From JANWZL01 sp041640815 (GTDB taxonomy: Bacteria > Pseudomonadota > Gammaproteobacteria > Burkholderiales > Thiobacillaceae), in contig JBEPZO010000011.1 in the NCBI GenBank assembly GCA_041640815.1, positions 1 to 54,062 on the forward strand: 54,062 nucleotides of DNA. The letters run 5' to 3'. A program made the position numbers and the translations under genes. Shown here one piece after another: positions 33,256 to 42,202 of the stretch (positions are counted from its first letter, which is position 1; each line of letters begins with the position of its first letter). The notes below the pieces were generated by a model. That model was not told the DNA's origin. It made no database searches and saw nothing but the letters and a program-made list of their open reading frames with translations.

Positions 33256-34659
33256 TCACTCCACACGCTCGCCGTGCAGGGCGATGTCGAGCCCCTCGCG
33301 TTCCTGCTCCTCGGTCACGCGCAGGCCCATGACCATATCCACCACCTTGAGGATGAGGTAGGTCATGATGGCGGTAAAGACGATGGTCATGACGGTGCCG
33401 TAGAGCTGAATCATGAACTGATCGAGGCTACCGGCCGTGCCGCCGATGGCCTCCACCGCGAAGATGCCGGTGAGCAGTGCGCCCACCACACCTCCCACAC
33501 CGTGCACGCCGAAGGCATCGAGGGAATCGTCATACTTGAGCGCACGTTTGAGCGAGGTGGCGCCCCAGTAGCAGGCCACACCCGCCACCAGACCGATCAC
33601 CAGCGCGCCGACCGGACCGACGAAGCCGGAAGCCGGAGTGATGGCGACGAGGCCGCCCACCGCACCGGAGGCAAGGCCCAGCACGCTGGGTTTGCCCTTG
33701 GCGATCCATTCCGCGAACATCCAGGACAGGGCGGCGGCAGCGGTGGCGATCTGCGTCACCGCCATGGCCATGCCGGCACGCCCATCGGCCGCTAGGGCGG
33801 AGCCGGCGTTGAAGCCAAACCAGCCGATCCACAGCATGGCCGCGCCGACAAGGGTCAAGGTCAGGTTGTGCGGCATCAGCGCCTCCTTGCCATAGCCGAT
33901 GCGTGGTCCCAGCACATAGGCCGTCACCAGGCCGGCCACGCCGGCGTTGATGTGCACCACCGTACCGCCAGCGAAGTCGAGCACGCCCATGTCCCAGAAG
34001 AAGCCGCCCTCCCCGGCCCAGACCATGTGCGCCACGGGGGCATAGACCAACAGCGACCACAGGGCGGTGAACACCAACATGGCGGAGAACTTCATGCGCT
34101 CGGCATAAGCGCCGGCGATCAAGGCCGGGGTGAGGATGGCGAAGGTCATCTGGAAGGTCATGAACACCATCTCCGGGATGGTGCCGGTCAGGCTGTCGAT
34201 GCCGATGCCGGTCAGGAAGGCCTTGTCCAGGCCGCCGATGAAGGAGTTGAGGTTGGTCACCCCTTTCTCCATGCCGGCAGTGGAGAAGGCAAGGCTATAG
34301 CCGACGACCATCCACAGCACCGAGATCATGGCGGCGATGGCGAAGCTCTGCATCATGGTGCCGAGCACGTTTTTCTTACGCACCATGCCGCCATAGAACA
34401 GCGCCAGGCCGGGAAGGGTCATGAACAGCACCAGGATGGTGGCGGCAAGCATCCAGGCGGTGTTGCCGCTGTCGAGCTTGGCTGCCTCCTCGGCCGGCGG
34501 CGCGGGCGCGGTGGCCTCGGCCGGCATGGCTCCGGCAGCGGGCGCCTCGAGGTTCACGGCGGGGGGCTCAGGGGCTGGTGCGGGTGCCTCTTGGGCCCAG
34601 CCCCAGCCCGACAGGCCCAGACCACCCAGCAACAATAGGCTCACGAATAGCTTTTTCAT
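33256..34659 (-). CDS. amtB: Ammonium transporter AmtB
   Basis: This 467-residue channel has a cleaved signal peptide (MKKLFVSLLLLGGLGLSGWG), a Pro/Ala/Glu-rich periplasmic linker (about 23-60) longer than in E. coli AmtB, then eleven helices. Family motifs include ALFYGGMVRKKN, AGAYAERMKFSA, the twin histidines in GGTVVHINAG and DAFGVHGVGG, and GWFGFNAGSAL. It is 12 bp after glnK, which closes the channel when nitrogen is plentiful. Confidence 0.97.
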   Translation of the reverse strand: MKKLFVSLLLLGGLGLSGWGWAQEAPAPAPEPPAVNLEAPAAGAMPAEATAPAPPAEEAAKLDSGNTAWMLAATILVLFMTLPGLALFYGGMVRKKNVLGTMMQSFAIAAMISVLWMVVGYSLAFSTAGMEKGVTNLNSFIGGLDKAFLTGIGIDSLTGTIPEMVFMTFQMTFAILTPALIAGAYAERMKFSAMLVFTALWSLLVYAPVAHMVWAGEGGFFWDMGVLDFAGGTVVHINAGVAGLVTAYVLGPRIGYGKEALMPHNLTLTLVGAAMLWIGWFGFNAGSALAADGRAGMAMAVTQIATAAAALSWMFAEWIAKGKPSVLGLASGAVGGLVAITPASGFVGPVGALVIGLVAGVACYWGATSLKRALKYDDSLDAFGVHGVGGVVGALLTGIFAVEAIGGTAGSLDQFMIQLYGTVMTIVFTAIMTYLILKVVDMVMGLRVTEEQEREGLDIALHGERVE

Positions 34660-34671
34660 GGCTCGTTCTCC

Positions 34672-35010
34672 TCAGATCGCCGACTCACCGGTCTCGCCGG
34701 TGCGGATGCGTACCACCTGCTCCAGGTCCCAGACGAAGATCTTGCCGTCGCCGATCTTTCCGGTCTGGGCCGCCTTCATGATGGCATCGAGCACCTGATC
34801 CAGAAGGTCGGCCTTGATGGCCACCTCGATCTTCACCTTGGGCAGGAAGTCCACCACATATTCGGCCCCGCGATAGAGCTCGGTATGCCCCTTTTGCCGC
34901 CCGAAACCCTTGACCTCGGTGACGGTGATGCCCGACACGCCGATCGCCGACAGCGCCTCGCGCACTTCGTCCAGCTTGAAGGGTTTGATGATTGCGGTTA
35001 CGAATTTCAC
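34672..35010 (-). CDS. glnK: Nitrogen regulatory protein P-II (GlnK)
   Basis: This 112-residue trimeric PII protein begins MKFVTAIIKPFKLDEVREAL. The T-loop carries the uridylylation tyrosine Y51 in RGAEYVVDFLPK, with KVKIEVAI and TGKIGDGKIFV ATP-binding stretches. It is paired with amtB, so GlnK rather than GlnB. Expression is likely NtrC/sigma-54 driven from upstream of torF. Confidence 0.97.
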   Translation of the reverse strand: MKFVTAIIKPFKLDEVREALSAIGVSGITVTEVKGFGRQKGHTELYRGAEYVVDFLPKVKIEVAIKADLLDQVLDAIMKAAQTGKIGDGKIFVWDLEQVVRIRTGETGESAI

Positions 35011-35057
35011 GATCCGTCTCCTATGTAAAAACAGCGGCCGGGTCGCCGCGGTGGTTG

Positions 35058-35810
35058 TCAGAAGGACTTGGAGATCCAGACGGTAGTCGTACCCTTGCCC
35101 AGGAACTCACCGTTGGAATCCGTCCACGCCCCCTTGTTGGCATTGGTGTCCGTGTACATGATGCCGAGCGTCATGCCCTCGGTCTGCTTTGCCAATTTGC
35201 CCATGTCGTAACTCAGGCCGATCTTCCAGTCTTCATAATCCTGGTTGCCATTGCGCTTGAACTTGAACTTTCCCCAGTGGGCAAAAGCAGTCAAACCGCC
35301 ATCACCCAACGGCACACTGGCGGAGAGGTCCCAATAATCCGAGCCGTCTGCGTTGGCGAAACCGAAGACCTCGTCGCTTACGGCGTAGGAATACTTCAAG
35401 GTGAACCACTTCCAGCCCGCGGAGGCGTAGAGTTCGGTCGTGTTGGCGGTCACCACTCCCGCCTTTTTGCCAGGGTAGTAGTAGGTGATGATGCCCAGGT
35501 CGTAGCTCACATCGCCCACGCTGCCGTGATAACCGCCATACAGGTCGATCTCCATGTTGCCGGAGGCATAGCCCTGGAAGTCCTCGATCCAACCCACATT
35601 GGAGGCCCAGGTCCCGATGTAGACACCGCTGGCATGCGAGTAGTCGAAGCCGCCCTGGATGGCAGGGTAGCCGCCGGTCTGGGAGATGCCGCGGAAGACA
35701 TAGTTGCTGTAGAGAGACACATTCGCCGACAGGCTGTGCGGGCTCTCGGAGGCCACGGCAGGGACCGTCACGAAAGCGGCGAGCGCGAGCGCGGGATACA
35801 CTTTGGTCAT
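35058..35810 (-). CDS. torF: TorF family putative outer membrane porin
   Basis: This 250-residue protein has a signal peptide (cleavage near AVASES) and alternating beta-strand segments ending in a C-terminal aromatic (WISKSF), typical of outer-membrane barrels. LSANVSLYSNYVFRGISQTG is the hallmark of the TIGR02001/TorF family. It sits 47 bp upstream of glnK-amtB, behind a sigma-54 promoter with NtrC-like sites, so it is presumably a nitrogen-limitation porin. Substrate unknown. Confidence 0.9.
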   Translation of the reverse strand: MTKVYPALALAAFVTVPAVASESPHSLSANVSLYSNYVFRGISQTGGYPAIQGGFDYSHASGVYIGTWASNVGWIEDFQGYASGNMEIDLYGGYHGSVGDVSYDLGIITYYYPGKKAGVVTANTTELYASAGWKWFTLKYSYAVSDEVFGFANADGSDYWDLSASVPLGDGGLTAFAHWGKFKFKRNGNQDYEDWKIGLSYDMGKLAKQTEGMTLGIMYTDTNANKGAWTDSNGEFLGKGTTTVWISKSF

Positions 35811-35858
35811 CGTTGTCCTCCTAGACAGTTAACGGTGCAAAAGCGCACACCACCAGTA

Positions 35859-35875
35859 AGCAGCATTCGTGCCAG
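35859..35875 (-). promoter_or_regulatory. Sigma-54 promoter of torF-glnK-amtB
   Basis: The minus strand reads CTGGCACG, AATG, CTGCT (35875-35859), matching the -24/-12 consensus TGGCACG-N4-TTGC with one change. It ends about 48 bp upstream of the torF start. Confidence 0.82.
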
Positions 35876-35934
35876 CTAGATTATTTTTTATAATCAGACA
35901 GTTACTTGATATGTGCCGGAGGTGGCCGATTCTG

Positions 35935-35951
35935 CCCACCATTATGGTGCT
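35935..35951. promoter_or_regulatory. NtrC-like binding site (proximal)
   Basis: CCCACC-ATTAT-GGTGCT is an imperfect dyad of the NtrC consensus TGCACC-N5-GGTGCA, 60 bp upstream of the sigma-54 -24 box. Confidence 0.65.
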
Positions 35952-35966
35952 TGGGGCGCCCTGGTG

Positions 35967-35983
35967 TGCACCAGAATGGTGCA
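35967..35983. promoter_or_regulatory. NtrC-like binding site (distal)
   Basis: TGCACC-AGAAT-GGTGCA is a perfect match to the NtrC dyad consensus, about 90 bp upstream of the sigma-54 promoter and three helical turns from the proximal site. Confidence 0.8.
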
Positions 35984-36041
35984 AGTCAGGGATGGCTACG
36001 GGTCTGCTAAACTCGATTTGGAGCGATCCTGAGGAGTCACC

Positions 36042-36335
36042 ATGTTGAAACAGAAACTCATCGATGAAATTACCGCCAAGGTCTCAGAGGCCTTAAGCAG
36101 CGGACCGGCCCGGGACGTGGAGAAAAACCTGAAGGCCGCCTTGACTGCGTTGTTCGCCAAGCTGGATCTGGTCACGCGCGAGGAATTCGATGTCCAGGCC
36201 CAGGTCTTGGCGCGCACGCGAGAGGCGCTTGCGGCGCTCGAGGCGCGCCTGGCGCGACTGGAGGCGGCCATGCCGCAAACCGGCGAGCCGACGCAAGCCG
36301 CGGACGCGCCACCGTCCTCAGACGCCGCGTCCTGA
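36042..36335 (+). CDS. ubiK: Ubiquinone biosynthesis accessory factor UbiK (YqiC/BMFP family)
   Basis: This 97-residue coiled-coil protein (MLKQKLIDEITAKVSEALSS ... LVTREEFDVQAQVLARTREA LEARLARLEA region) matches the BMFP domain: amphipathic N-terminal helix and C-terminal trimeric coiled coil. UbiK assists the Ubi complex in ubiquinone synthesis. A GAGGAG site lies before the ATG. It is divergent from torF and precedes comM, a common neighbour order. Confidence 0.9.
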   Translation: MLKQKLIDEITAKVSEALSSGPARDVEKNLKAALTALFAKLDLVTREEFDVQAQVLARTREALAALEARLARLEAAMPQTGEPTQAADAPPSSDAAS

Positions 36336-36392
36336 AACGCTACGCTCCCGCCTGTAACCAGAGGCGCCGAGCTCGACGCAGAGGGTGGCAGG

Positions 36393-37895
36393 ATGAGCCT
36401 TGCCGTGGTCAACAGCCGAGCCCTCGCCGGCATGCAGGCACCGCTGGTCAGCGTCGAATGCCACCTCGGCAACGGACTGCCTCAGTTCAACCTGGTTGGC
36501 CTGCCTGAGATCGAAGTCAAAGAGGCGCGCGACCGGGTGCGTGCGGCCATCGTGCAGTCCGGGTTCGAATTCCCCATGCGCCGCATCACCGTCAACCTGG
36601 CACCGGCGGATCTGCCCAAGGAGTCCGGGCGCTTCGATCTGCCCATTGCCCTGGCGCTACTCGCTGCCTCCGGGCAGATCCCACTCGAGCCGCTCAAGCA
36701 CTACGAGTTCGCCGGCGAGTTGGCCCTGACCGGCGCGCTACGCCCTATCCGCGGCGCCCTGGCCATGCTGCTCGCCTGCCGCCGCGAGGGCCGCACCTTC
36801 ATCCTGCCCACACACAGCGCGCGCGAGGCGGCCCTGGTGCAGGGGGCAGAGGTGTTGGCCGCCGATAGCCTGCTGGCCGTTTGCGCGCACCTGTTTGGCC
36901 GCGAGCCGCTGCGCGCGCCCGAGCCGGCGAATGCGGCGAGTTTGCCGGCCTATCCGGACCTGGCTGACGTCAAAGGCCAGGCCGCTGCTCGGCGCGCCTT
37001 GGAGGTTGCGGCGGCAGGCGGGCACTCGCTGTTGATGACCGGCCCGCCGGGAACCGGTAAATCCATGCTGGCCAGCCGCTTGCCCGGTATCCTGCCGCCG
37101 ATGACCGATGAGGAGGCGATCGAGGCGGCCGCCATCCAATCGCTCACCGGCCCGTTTCGGCTGGAGCAGTGGCGCGTGCGGCCCTTCCGTGCCCCGCATC
37201 ACTCTGCCTCGGCGGTTGCCCTTGTGGGCGGCGGCAGCACCCCTCGCCCCGGCGAGATCAGCCTGGCCCACCATGGCGTGCTGTTCCTCGACGAGCTGCC
37301 GGAGTTCGACCGCAAGGCGCTCGAGGTCCTGCGCGAGCCGCTGGAGAGCGGCCACATCACCATCTCGCGCGCCGCCCAGCAGGCCGACTTCCCCGCCCGC
37401 TTCCAGCTCGTGGCGGCGATGAACCCCTGCCCCTGCGGCTGGCTCGGCCACCCGAGCGGCAAATGCCGGTGTACCCCAGATCAGGTGGCGCGTTACCGCG
37501 CTCGCCTGTCTGGCCCTTTGCTCGACCGCATCGATCTCACCGTCGAGGTGCCCGTGTTGCCCGAGACCGATCTCATGCAGGCCTCAGCAGGCGAGCCCTC
37601 AGCGCAGGTGCGCGCCCGCGTGGTGGCGGCGCGCGAGCGGCAACTTGCGCGCCAGGGTAAACCCAACGCCGCCTTGAGCGTGCGCGAGATCGATCGCTAC
37701 TGTGCCCCAGATGCAGCGGGCGCAGCCCTGCTCAAGCAGGCCATCGCGCGTCTCAACCTGACCGCCCGCGCCTACCACCGCGTGTTGAAGGTCGCCCGCA
37801 GCATCGCCGATCTGGCCGGCGCCGAAGCGGTGATGGCCGCGCACATCGCCGAGGCCATCCAATATCGCCGTGGCCCCTTGGCGCCACTTGCCTGA
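36393..37895 (+). CDS. comM: ComM/YifB family Mg-chelatase-like AAA+ ATPase
   Basis: This 500-residue hexameric helicase supports branch migration during natural transformation in studied gammaproteobacteria. It has the N-terminal ChlI-like domain (MSLAVVNSRALAGMQAPLVS, VNLAPADLPKESGRFDLPIA), Walker A GPPGTGKS, Walker B HHGVLFLDELPEF, MNPCPCGWLGHPSGKCRCTP cysteines and the C-terminal Mg-chelatase domain. It lies 57 bp after ubiK. Confidence 0.95.
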   Translation: MSLAVVNSRALAGMQAPLVSVECHLGNGLPQFNLVGLPEIEVKEARDRVRAAIVQSGFEFPMRRITVNLAPADLPKESGRFDLPIALALLAASGQIPLEPLKHYEFAGELALTGALRPIRGALAMLLACRREGRTFILPTHSAREAALVQGAEVLAADSLLAVCAHLFGREPLRAPEPANAASLPAYPDLADVKGQAAARRALEVAAAGGHSLLMTGPPGTGKSMLASRLPGILPPMTDEEAIEAAAIQSLTGPFRLEQWRVRPFRAPHHSASAVALVGGGSTPRPGEISLAHHGVLFLDELPEFDRKALEVLREPLESGHITISRAAQQADFPARFQLVAAMNPCPCGWLGHPSGKCRCTPDQVARYRARLSGPLLDRIDLTVEVPVLPETDLMQASAGEPSAQVRARVVAARERQLARQGKPNAALSVREIDRYCAPDAAGAALLKQAIARLNLTARAYHRVLKVARSIADLAGAEAVMAAHIAEAIQYRRGPLAPLA

Positions 37896-38028
37896 GGCGA
37901 GATTGTCCAGCTAGGCCCACCCCCTGACGACGAAGCCCGATGTCAACCTACGCGTCGCGACATGATGCCACCGACCGGCGCAGCAGGCGCTGGTCGCTGC
38001 CCCACCCCGTCGGCTAGACTCTGCCACC

Positions 38029-39057
38029 ATGCACGCGCTCGATTCGTGGCGGGAAGAAATGCGTTCCGCCTACCTCTACCGCATCATCTCGGACCAAGAG
38101 TCCGGCACACCACGCCAGCTTCTCTTCCTGGAACTGGCACGGGCGGCAGAGGAGCAGGCAGGCATTTGGGCCGAACTCATGCGCAAGTCAGGCATCTCCC
38201 CGCCATTGGCCTACCGGCCCGATTTGCGCACGCGCCTGGTCGGCTGGCTGACCCGCCGCCTGGGGGTGGCGCCGCTGCGCCGGGTGCTCTCGGCCATGAA
38301 GGTGCGCGGCATGTCGCTCTATCATGGCCCCGCCCCGCACACCATGCCCACGCGTGCCGATTTCAAGGAACGTCGGCACAGCACCGCCAATGGCGGCAAT
38401 CTGCGCGCGGCGGTGTTCGGCGTCAACGACGGCCTGGTGTCGAATGCAAGCCTGATCCTGGGTGTGGCCGGGGCCAACGCCGAGCCATCGATCATCCTGC
38501 TGTCCGGGGTAGCGGGTCTGCTGGCCGGCGCCCTCTCCATGGCTGCTGGCGAATATGTCTCGGTGCGGGCGCAGCGGGAGTTCTTCGAGTATCAGATCGG
38601 GCTGGAACGCGAAGAGCTGGATCAATATCCAGACGAGGAGGCGGCGGAACTCGCGCTGATCTACACGGCCAAGGGGGTGCCGCGCGAAGAGGCGCAACGC
38701 ATGGCGGCAAGGTTGATCAGCGATCCGGACAAGGCGCTCGATGCCCTGGCGCGCGAGGAATTGGGGCTGAACCCTGAGGAGCTCGGCTCCCCGCTCGGCG
38801 CTGCGTTGTCCTCCTTTGTCGCCTTCGCCATCGGGGCGGCCATCCCGCTGGCCCCCTACCTGCTGTCCAGCGGCGAAACCGCCCTTGCCGGCACCATCCT
38901 GGTCACGGCCATCGGCCTATTCGGCGTGGGCAGCGCCATCAGCTTGTTTACCGGCAGGCCGGCCTGGCGCGTGGGGCTGCGCATGCTGGCCATCGGCGGC
39001 GGGGCGGGGCTCGCCACCTGGCTCATCGGCCGCGCCCTGGGCATAGCCCTCGGTTAG
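38029..39057 (+). CDS. VIT1/CCC1-family iron/manganese transporter with ferritin-like N-terminal domain (MbfA-like)
   Basis: Residues 1-100 form a helical erythrin/ferritin-like domain. Residues 120-342 are a five-helix CCC1/VIT domain (NLRAAVFGVNDGLVSNASLI, AGALSMAAGEYVSVRAQREF, PLGAALSSFVAFAIGAAIPL). MbfA proteins with this architecture export iron. In the ferritin-like part the expected ExxH metal motif reads AEEQAGIW, with Gln where His is usual, so its metal site may be altered. The gene stands alone, 133 bp after comM and 31 bp before metF. Confidence 0.88.
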   Translation: MHALDSWREEMRSAYLYRIISDQESGTPRQLLFLELARAAEEQAGIWAELMRKSGISPPLAYRPDLRTRLVGWLTRRLGVAPLRRVLSAMKVRGMSLYHGPAPHTMPTRADFKERRHSTANGGNLRAAVFGVNDGLVSNASLILGVAGANAEPSIILLSGVAGLLAGALSMAAGEYVSVRAQREFFEYQIGLEREELDQYPDEEAAELALIYTAKGVPREEAQRMAARLISDPDKALDALAREELGLNPEELGSPLGAALSSFVAFAIGAAIPLAPYLLSSGETALAGTILVTAIGLFGVGSAISLFTGRPAWRVGLRMLAIGGGAGLATWLIGRALGIALG

Positions 39058-39088
39058 AATCCCCCTCACTGCTCATTACGCACCGACC

Positions 39089-39922
39089 ATGTCCGACCGC
39101 GTCTTCAGCATCGAATTCTTCCCGCCCAAAACCCCCGAGGGCGTGGAAAAGCTACGCCAGACCCGCCGCCAGCTCGCCCAGCTCAAACCCAAGTTCTTTT
39201 CCGTCACCTTCGGCGCCGGCGGCTCCACGCGTGAGCGCACGCTGGAGACCGTGCTGGAGATCCAAGCCGAGGGCCTCGAGGCCGCGCCGCACCTGTCCTG
39301 CATCGGCTCCACGCGCGAGAACATCCGTCAAATCCTGGAGACCTACCGCGCGCACGGTATCCGCCACTTGGTGGCCCTGCGCGGTGATCTGCCGTCGGGC
39401 ATGGCCGAGCCGGGGGAGTTTCGCTATGCCAGCGACTTGGTCAAATTCATCCGGGAGCAGACCGGCGACTGGTTCAAGATCGAGGTGGCAGCCTACCCCG
39501 AGATGCATCCCCAGGCGCGCAATTACCGCGAGGATCTGCTCAACTTCAAGCGCAAGGTCGAGGCCGGGGCCGATGCTGCCATCACCCAGTATTTCTTCAA
39601 CGCCGACGCCTACTTCAACTTCATCGACGACTGCCGTGCACTGGGGGTGACGATACCGATCGTGCCGGGCATCATGCCCATCTCCAACTACACCCAGCTG
39701 GCGCGTTTCTCCTCCGCCTGTGGCGCTGAGATCCCACGCTGGCTGGCGAAGAAGCTCGAGGCATATCAAGACGATGCCGAAGCCATCCGGGCCTTTGGCT
39801 TGGACGTCGTCACCGCCCTGTGCGAGCGGTTGCTCGCGGGCGGGGCGCCCGGATTGCATTTCTACACCTTAAACCAGGCAGAACTTACTGCGACCATCTG
39901 GCAACGTCTAGGCCTCAGTTGA
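39089..39922 (+). CDS. metF: Methylenetetrahydrofolate reductase
   Basis: This FAD enzyme reduces 5,10-methylene-THF to 5-methyl-THF for methionine synthesis. The 277-residue protein starts MSDRVFSIEFFPPKTPEGVE and has the TIM-barrel motifs FGAGGSTRERTLE, HLSCIGSTRENI, LRGDLP, AAYPEMHPQA, ITQYFFNADAY and PGIMPISNYTQL. Length and sequence are fully typical. No SAM riboswitch fits in the 31-bp upstream spacer. Confidence 0.97.
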   Translation: MSDRVFSIEFFPPKTPEGVEKLRQTRRQLAQLKPKFFSVTFGAGGSTRERTLETVLEIQAEGLEAAPHLSCIGSTRENIRQILETYRAHGIRHLVALRGDLPSGMAEPGEFRYASDLVKFIREQTGDWFKIEVAAYPEMHPQARNYREDLLNFKRKVEAGADAAITQYFFNADAYFNFIDDCRALGVTIPIVPGIMPISNYTQLARFSSACGAEIPRWLAKKLEAYQDDAEAIRAFGLDVVTALCERLLAGGAPGLHFYTLNQAELTATIWQRLGLS

Positions 39923-40042
39923 ACGCCATATGGCAAGCAATCGAGCCAAGTCAGGGATCATTGTTGCCCAATTGGCGGCCTTTTAGAATCACAATATCAC
40001 CCCGAATGCCACGGTGCCCTGCCCGAGACACTGGAACACATC

Positions 40043-41512
40043 ATGAGCGCACCCCTACTCGTGGCCAAAGGCGCTGGCGGCGAGATTTACCTGCTGCCGC
40101 GCATGGCCAACCGCCACGGGCTCATCACCGGTGCCACCGGCACCGGCAAGACCGTGACCTTGCAGACCTTGGCCGAGGGCTTTAGCCGCATCGGTGTGCC
40201 TGTCTTCCTGGCCGACGTCAAGGGCGACCTGGCCGGCATCGCCATGCCCGGCGGCGGCAACGAGAAGGTGGCCGCGCGCGTCGCCGAGCTCGGCCTGGCC
40301 GATTTTAGCTATGCAGGCAATCCGGTCACATTCTGGGACGTCTTTGCTGCGGCGGGGCACCCCCTACGCGCGACCGTGTCCGACATGGGGCCGCTACTGC
40401 TTGCGCGCATGCTCAACCTCAACGACACCCAGGCCGGCGTGCTGACCTTGGTGTTCAAGATCGCCGACGATGCGGGTCTGCTGCTGCTGGACCTGAAGGA
40501 TCTGCGGGCCATGTTGCAGTACGTGGGGGAGAACGCGCGCCAGTTCACCACCGAGTACGGCAACATCTCTGCCGCCAGCATCGGCGCCATCCAGCGCGCC
40601 CTGCTCACGCTCGAAAGCCAGGGCGGCGAGCGCCTGTTCGGTGAGCCGATGCTGGACATCGCCGACCTGATGCAGACCCTCGACGGTCGCGGTGTGGTCA
40701 ACATCCTGGCGGCGGACAAGCTGCTCACCGCGCCCAAGGTCTATGCCACGCTGCTTTTGTGGCTGCTCTCCGAGCTCTTTGAGAACCTGCCCGAGGTGGG
40801 CGACCTCGAGAAGCCGAAGCTGGTGTTCTTTTTCGATGAGGCGCACCTGCTCTTCGACGACGCCCCCAAGGCGCTGATCGACAAGATCGAGCAGGTGGTG
40901 CGCCTGATCCGCTCCAAAGGCGTGGGCGTGTTCTTCGTCAGTCAAAACCCGGCCGACATCCCGGAGGCGGTGGCCGGCCAGCTGGGTAATCGGATCCAGC
41001 ATGCCCTACGCGCCTACACCGCGAAAGACCAGAGAGCAGTGCGCGCCGCCGCCGAGACCCTGCGCGACAACCCCAATCTCAACGAAGCGTTGGCGATCGG
41101 CGAGCTGGGCGTGGGCGAGGCCCTGGTGTCGCTGCTCCACGAGAAGGGGAAACCGACCGTGGTGGAGCGCGCCTGGATCGTGCCGCCGCGTAGCCGGCTG
41201 GGGCCGCTCACCGAGGCCGAGCGCCGGCAGGTCATGGCCGCATCCTTGCTGGCAGGGGTGTACGAACAGGCGGTGGATCGCGAATCCGCCTACGAGCGGC
41301 TGAAGGCCCGCGCCGATGCCGGTGGCAGTCGCCCGCCGCAGCCATCGTCCGGCCAGGGCGAGATCGTTGGCGGCGCTAAAGGCGCGGGCAGCCGGAGAGG
41401 CGAGGGCATCGTCGAGGCCCTGGCCAAGAGCGCGGCGCGCGCCATCGGCAGCCAGGTCGGACGGGCCTTGATCCGCGGCGTACTCGGTTCTTTGCTCGGC
41501 GGGCGGCGATGA
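40043..41512 (+). CDS. HerA-like DUF853 family ATPase (YjgR type)
   Basis: This 489-residue P-loop protein begins MSAPLLVAKGAGGEIYLLPR, with Walker A GATGTGKT near residue 31, FLADVKGDLAGIA, Walker B KLVFFFDEAHLLFDD and the FVSQNPADIPEAVAGQLGNR stretch that marks the DUF853/YjgR group. Members resemble the HerA/FtsK hexameric translocases but have no known role. The C-terminal 80 residues are low-complexity Gly/Ala/Arg. It overlaps the next gene by 4 bp. Confidence 0.93.
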   Translation: MSAPLLVAKGAGGEIYLLPRMANRHGLITGATGTGKTVTLQTLAEGFSRIGVPVFLADVKGDLAGIAMPGGGNEKVAARVAELGLADFSYAGNPVTFWDVFAAAGHPLRATVSDMGPLLLARMLNLNDTQAGVLTLVFKIADDAGLLLLDLKDLRAMLQYVGENARQFTTEYGNISAASIGAIQRALLTLESQGGERLFGEPMLDIADLMQTLDGRGVVNILAADKLLTAPKVYATLLLWLLSELFENLPEVGDLEKPKLVFFFDEAHLLFDDAPKALIDKIEQVVRLIRSKGVGVFFVSQNPADIPEAVAGQLGNRIQHALRAYTAKDQRAVRAAAETLRDNPNLNEALAIGELGVGEALVSLLHEKGKPTVVERAWIVPPRSRLGPLTEAERRQVMAASLLAGVYEQAVDRESAYERLKARADAGGSRPPQPSSGQGEIVGGAKGAGSRRGEGIVEALAKSAARAIGSQVGRALIRGVLGSLLGGRR

Positions 41513-42144
41513 ACAAGGTGGTCCTCGATGCCGCCCATTTCGACCGCAAGGCGCGGCAGTGGGACGAGAACCCCCTGTTTCGTGAACGGGCCGAGCGCAT
41601 CAGCGCGGCGCTACGCCGACGCATCCCGCTCAGCCGCACGATGACGGCCCTGGACTATGGCTGCGGCACCGGCCTGATCGCTTTTCAGCTTCAGGCCGAA
41701 CTCGGGCAGATCACCCTGATGGACAGCTCGGCTGGCATGTTGGCCGTGGCGGCGGAGAAGATCGCCGCGCAAGGGCTCGGCCACATGTCGGTACGCCAAC
41801 TGGACCTCAGCGCCGAACCGCCGGCAGGTGAGCGCTACGACCTCATCTACACGTCGATGACGCTGCATCACATCCCCGACACCGAGCGCATACTGCGGGT
41901 GTTCCATGACCTGCTCAACCCCGGCGGCTGGCTCGCCATCGCCGATCTGGACCGTGAGGACGGCTCCTTCCACGGCCCAGAGGTGGACGTGCACCACGGC
42001 TTCGACCGGGCCGAGCTCGCGCGCAAGGCGCAGGCGGCAGGGTTTACGGTGCTGGCCTTCGACACGGTGTTCTCCATCGACAAGGTGACCGACGCCGCCT
42101 CGCGCAGCTACCCGGTCTTCCTGATGACGGCGCGCCGCCCCTGA
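41509..42144 (+). CDS. Class I SAM-dependent methyltransferase
   Basis: This 211-residue protein has motif I ALDYGCGTGLIAFQL, the acidic LMDSSAGMLAVAAEKI and post-motif LTSMTLHHIPDTERIL-like segment (YTSMTLHHIPD), a UbiE/YcgJ-like Rossmann methyltransferase. Substrate cannot be told. The ATG overlaps the stop of the HerA-like gene (ATGA), implying translational coupling. Confidence 0.88.
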   Translation: MNKVVLDAAHFDRKARQWDENPLFRERAERISAALRRRIPLSRTMTALDYGCGTGLIAFQLQAELGQITLMDSSAGMLAVAAEKIAAQGLGHMSVRQLDLSAEPPAGERYDLIYTSMTLHHIPDTERILRVFHDLLNPGGWLAIADLDREDGSFHGPEVDVHHGFDRAELARKAQAAGFTVLAFDTVFSIDKVTDAASRSYPVFLMTARRP

Positions 42145-42202
42145 GCGCGCCAGGCTGTTAGTTGCGCGCCTGCCGGCCGGAATACCGGCGCTAGCACCGC
42201 GC

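Noticed and set aside
36556..36575. gggttcgaattcccc, resembling a tRNA T-arm
   Set aside because: It lies in frame inside comM (SGFEFPM) and no acceptor, D or anticodon arms surround it.
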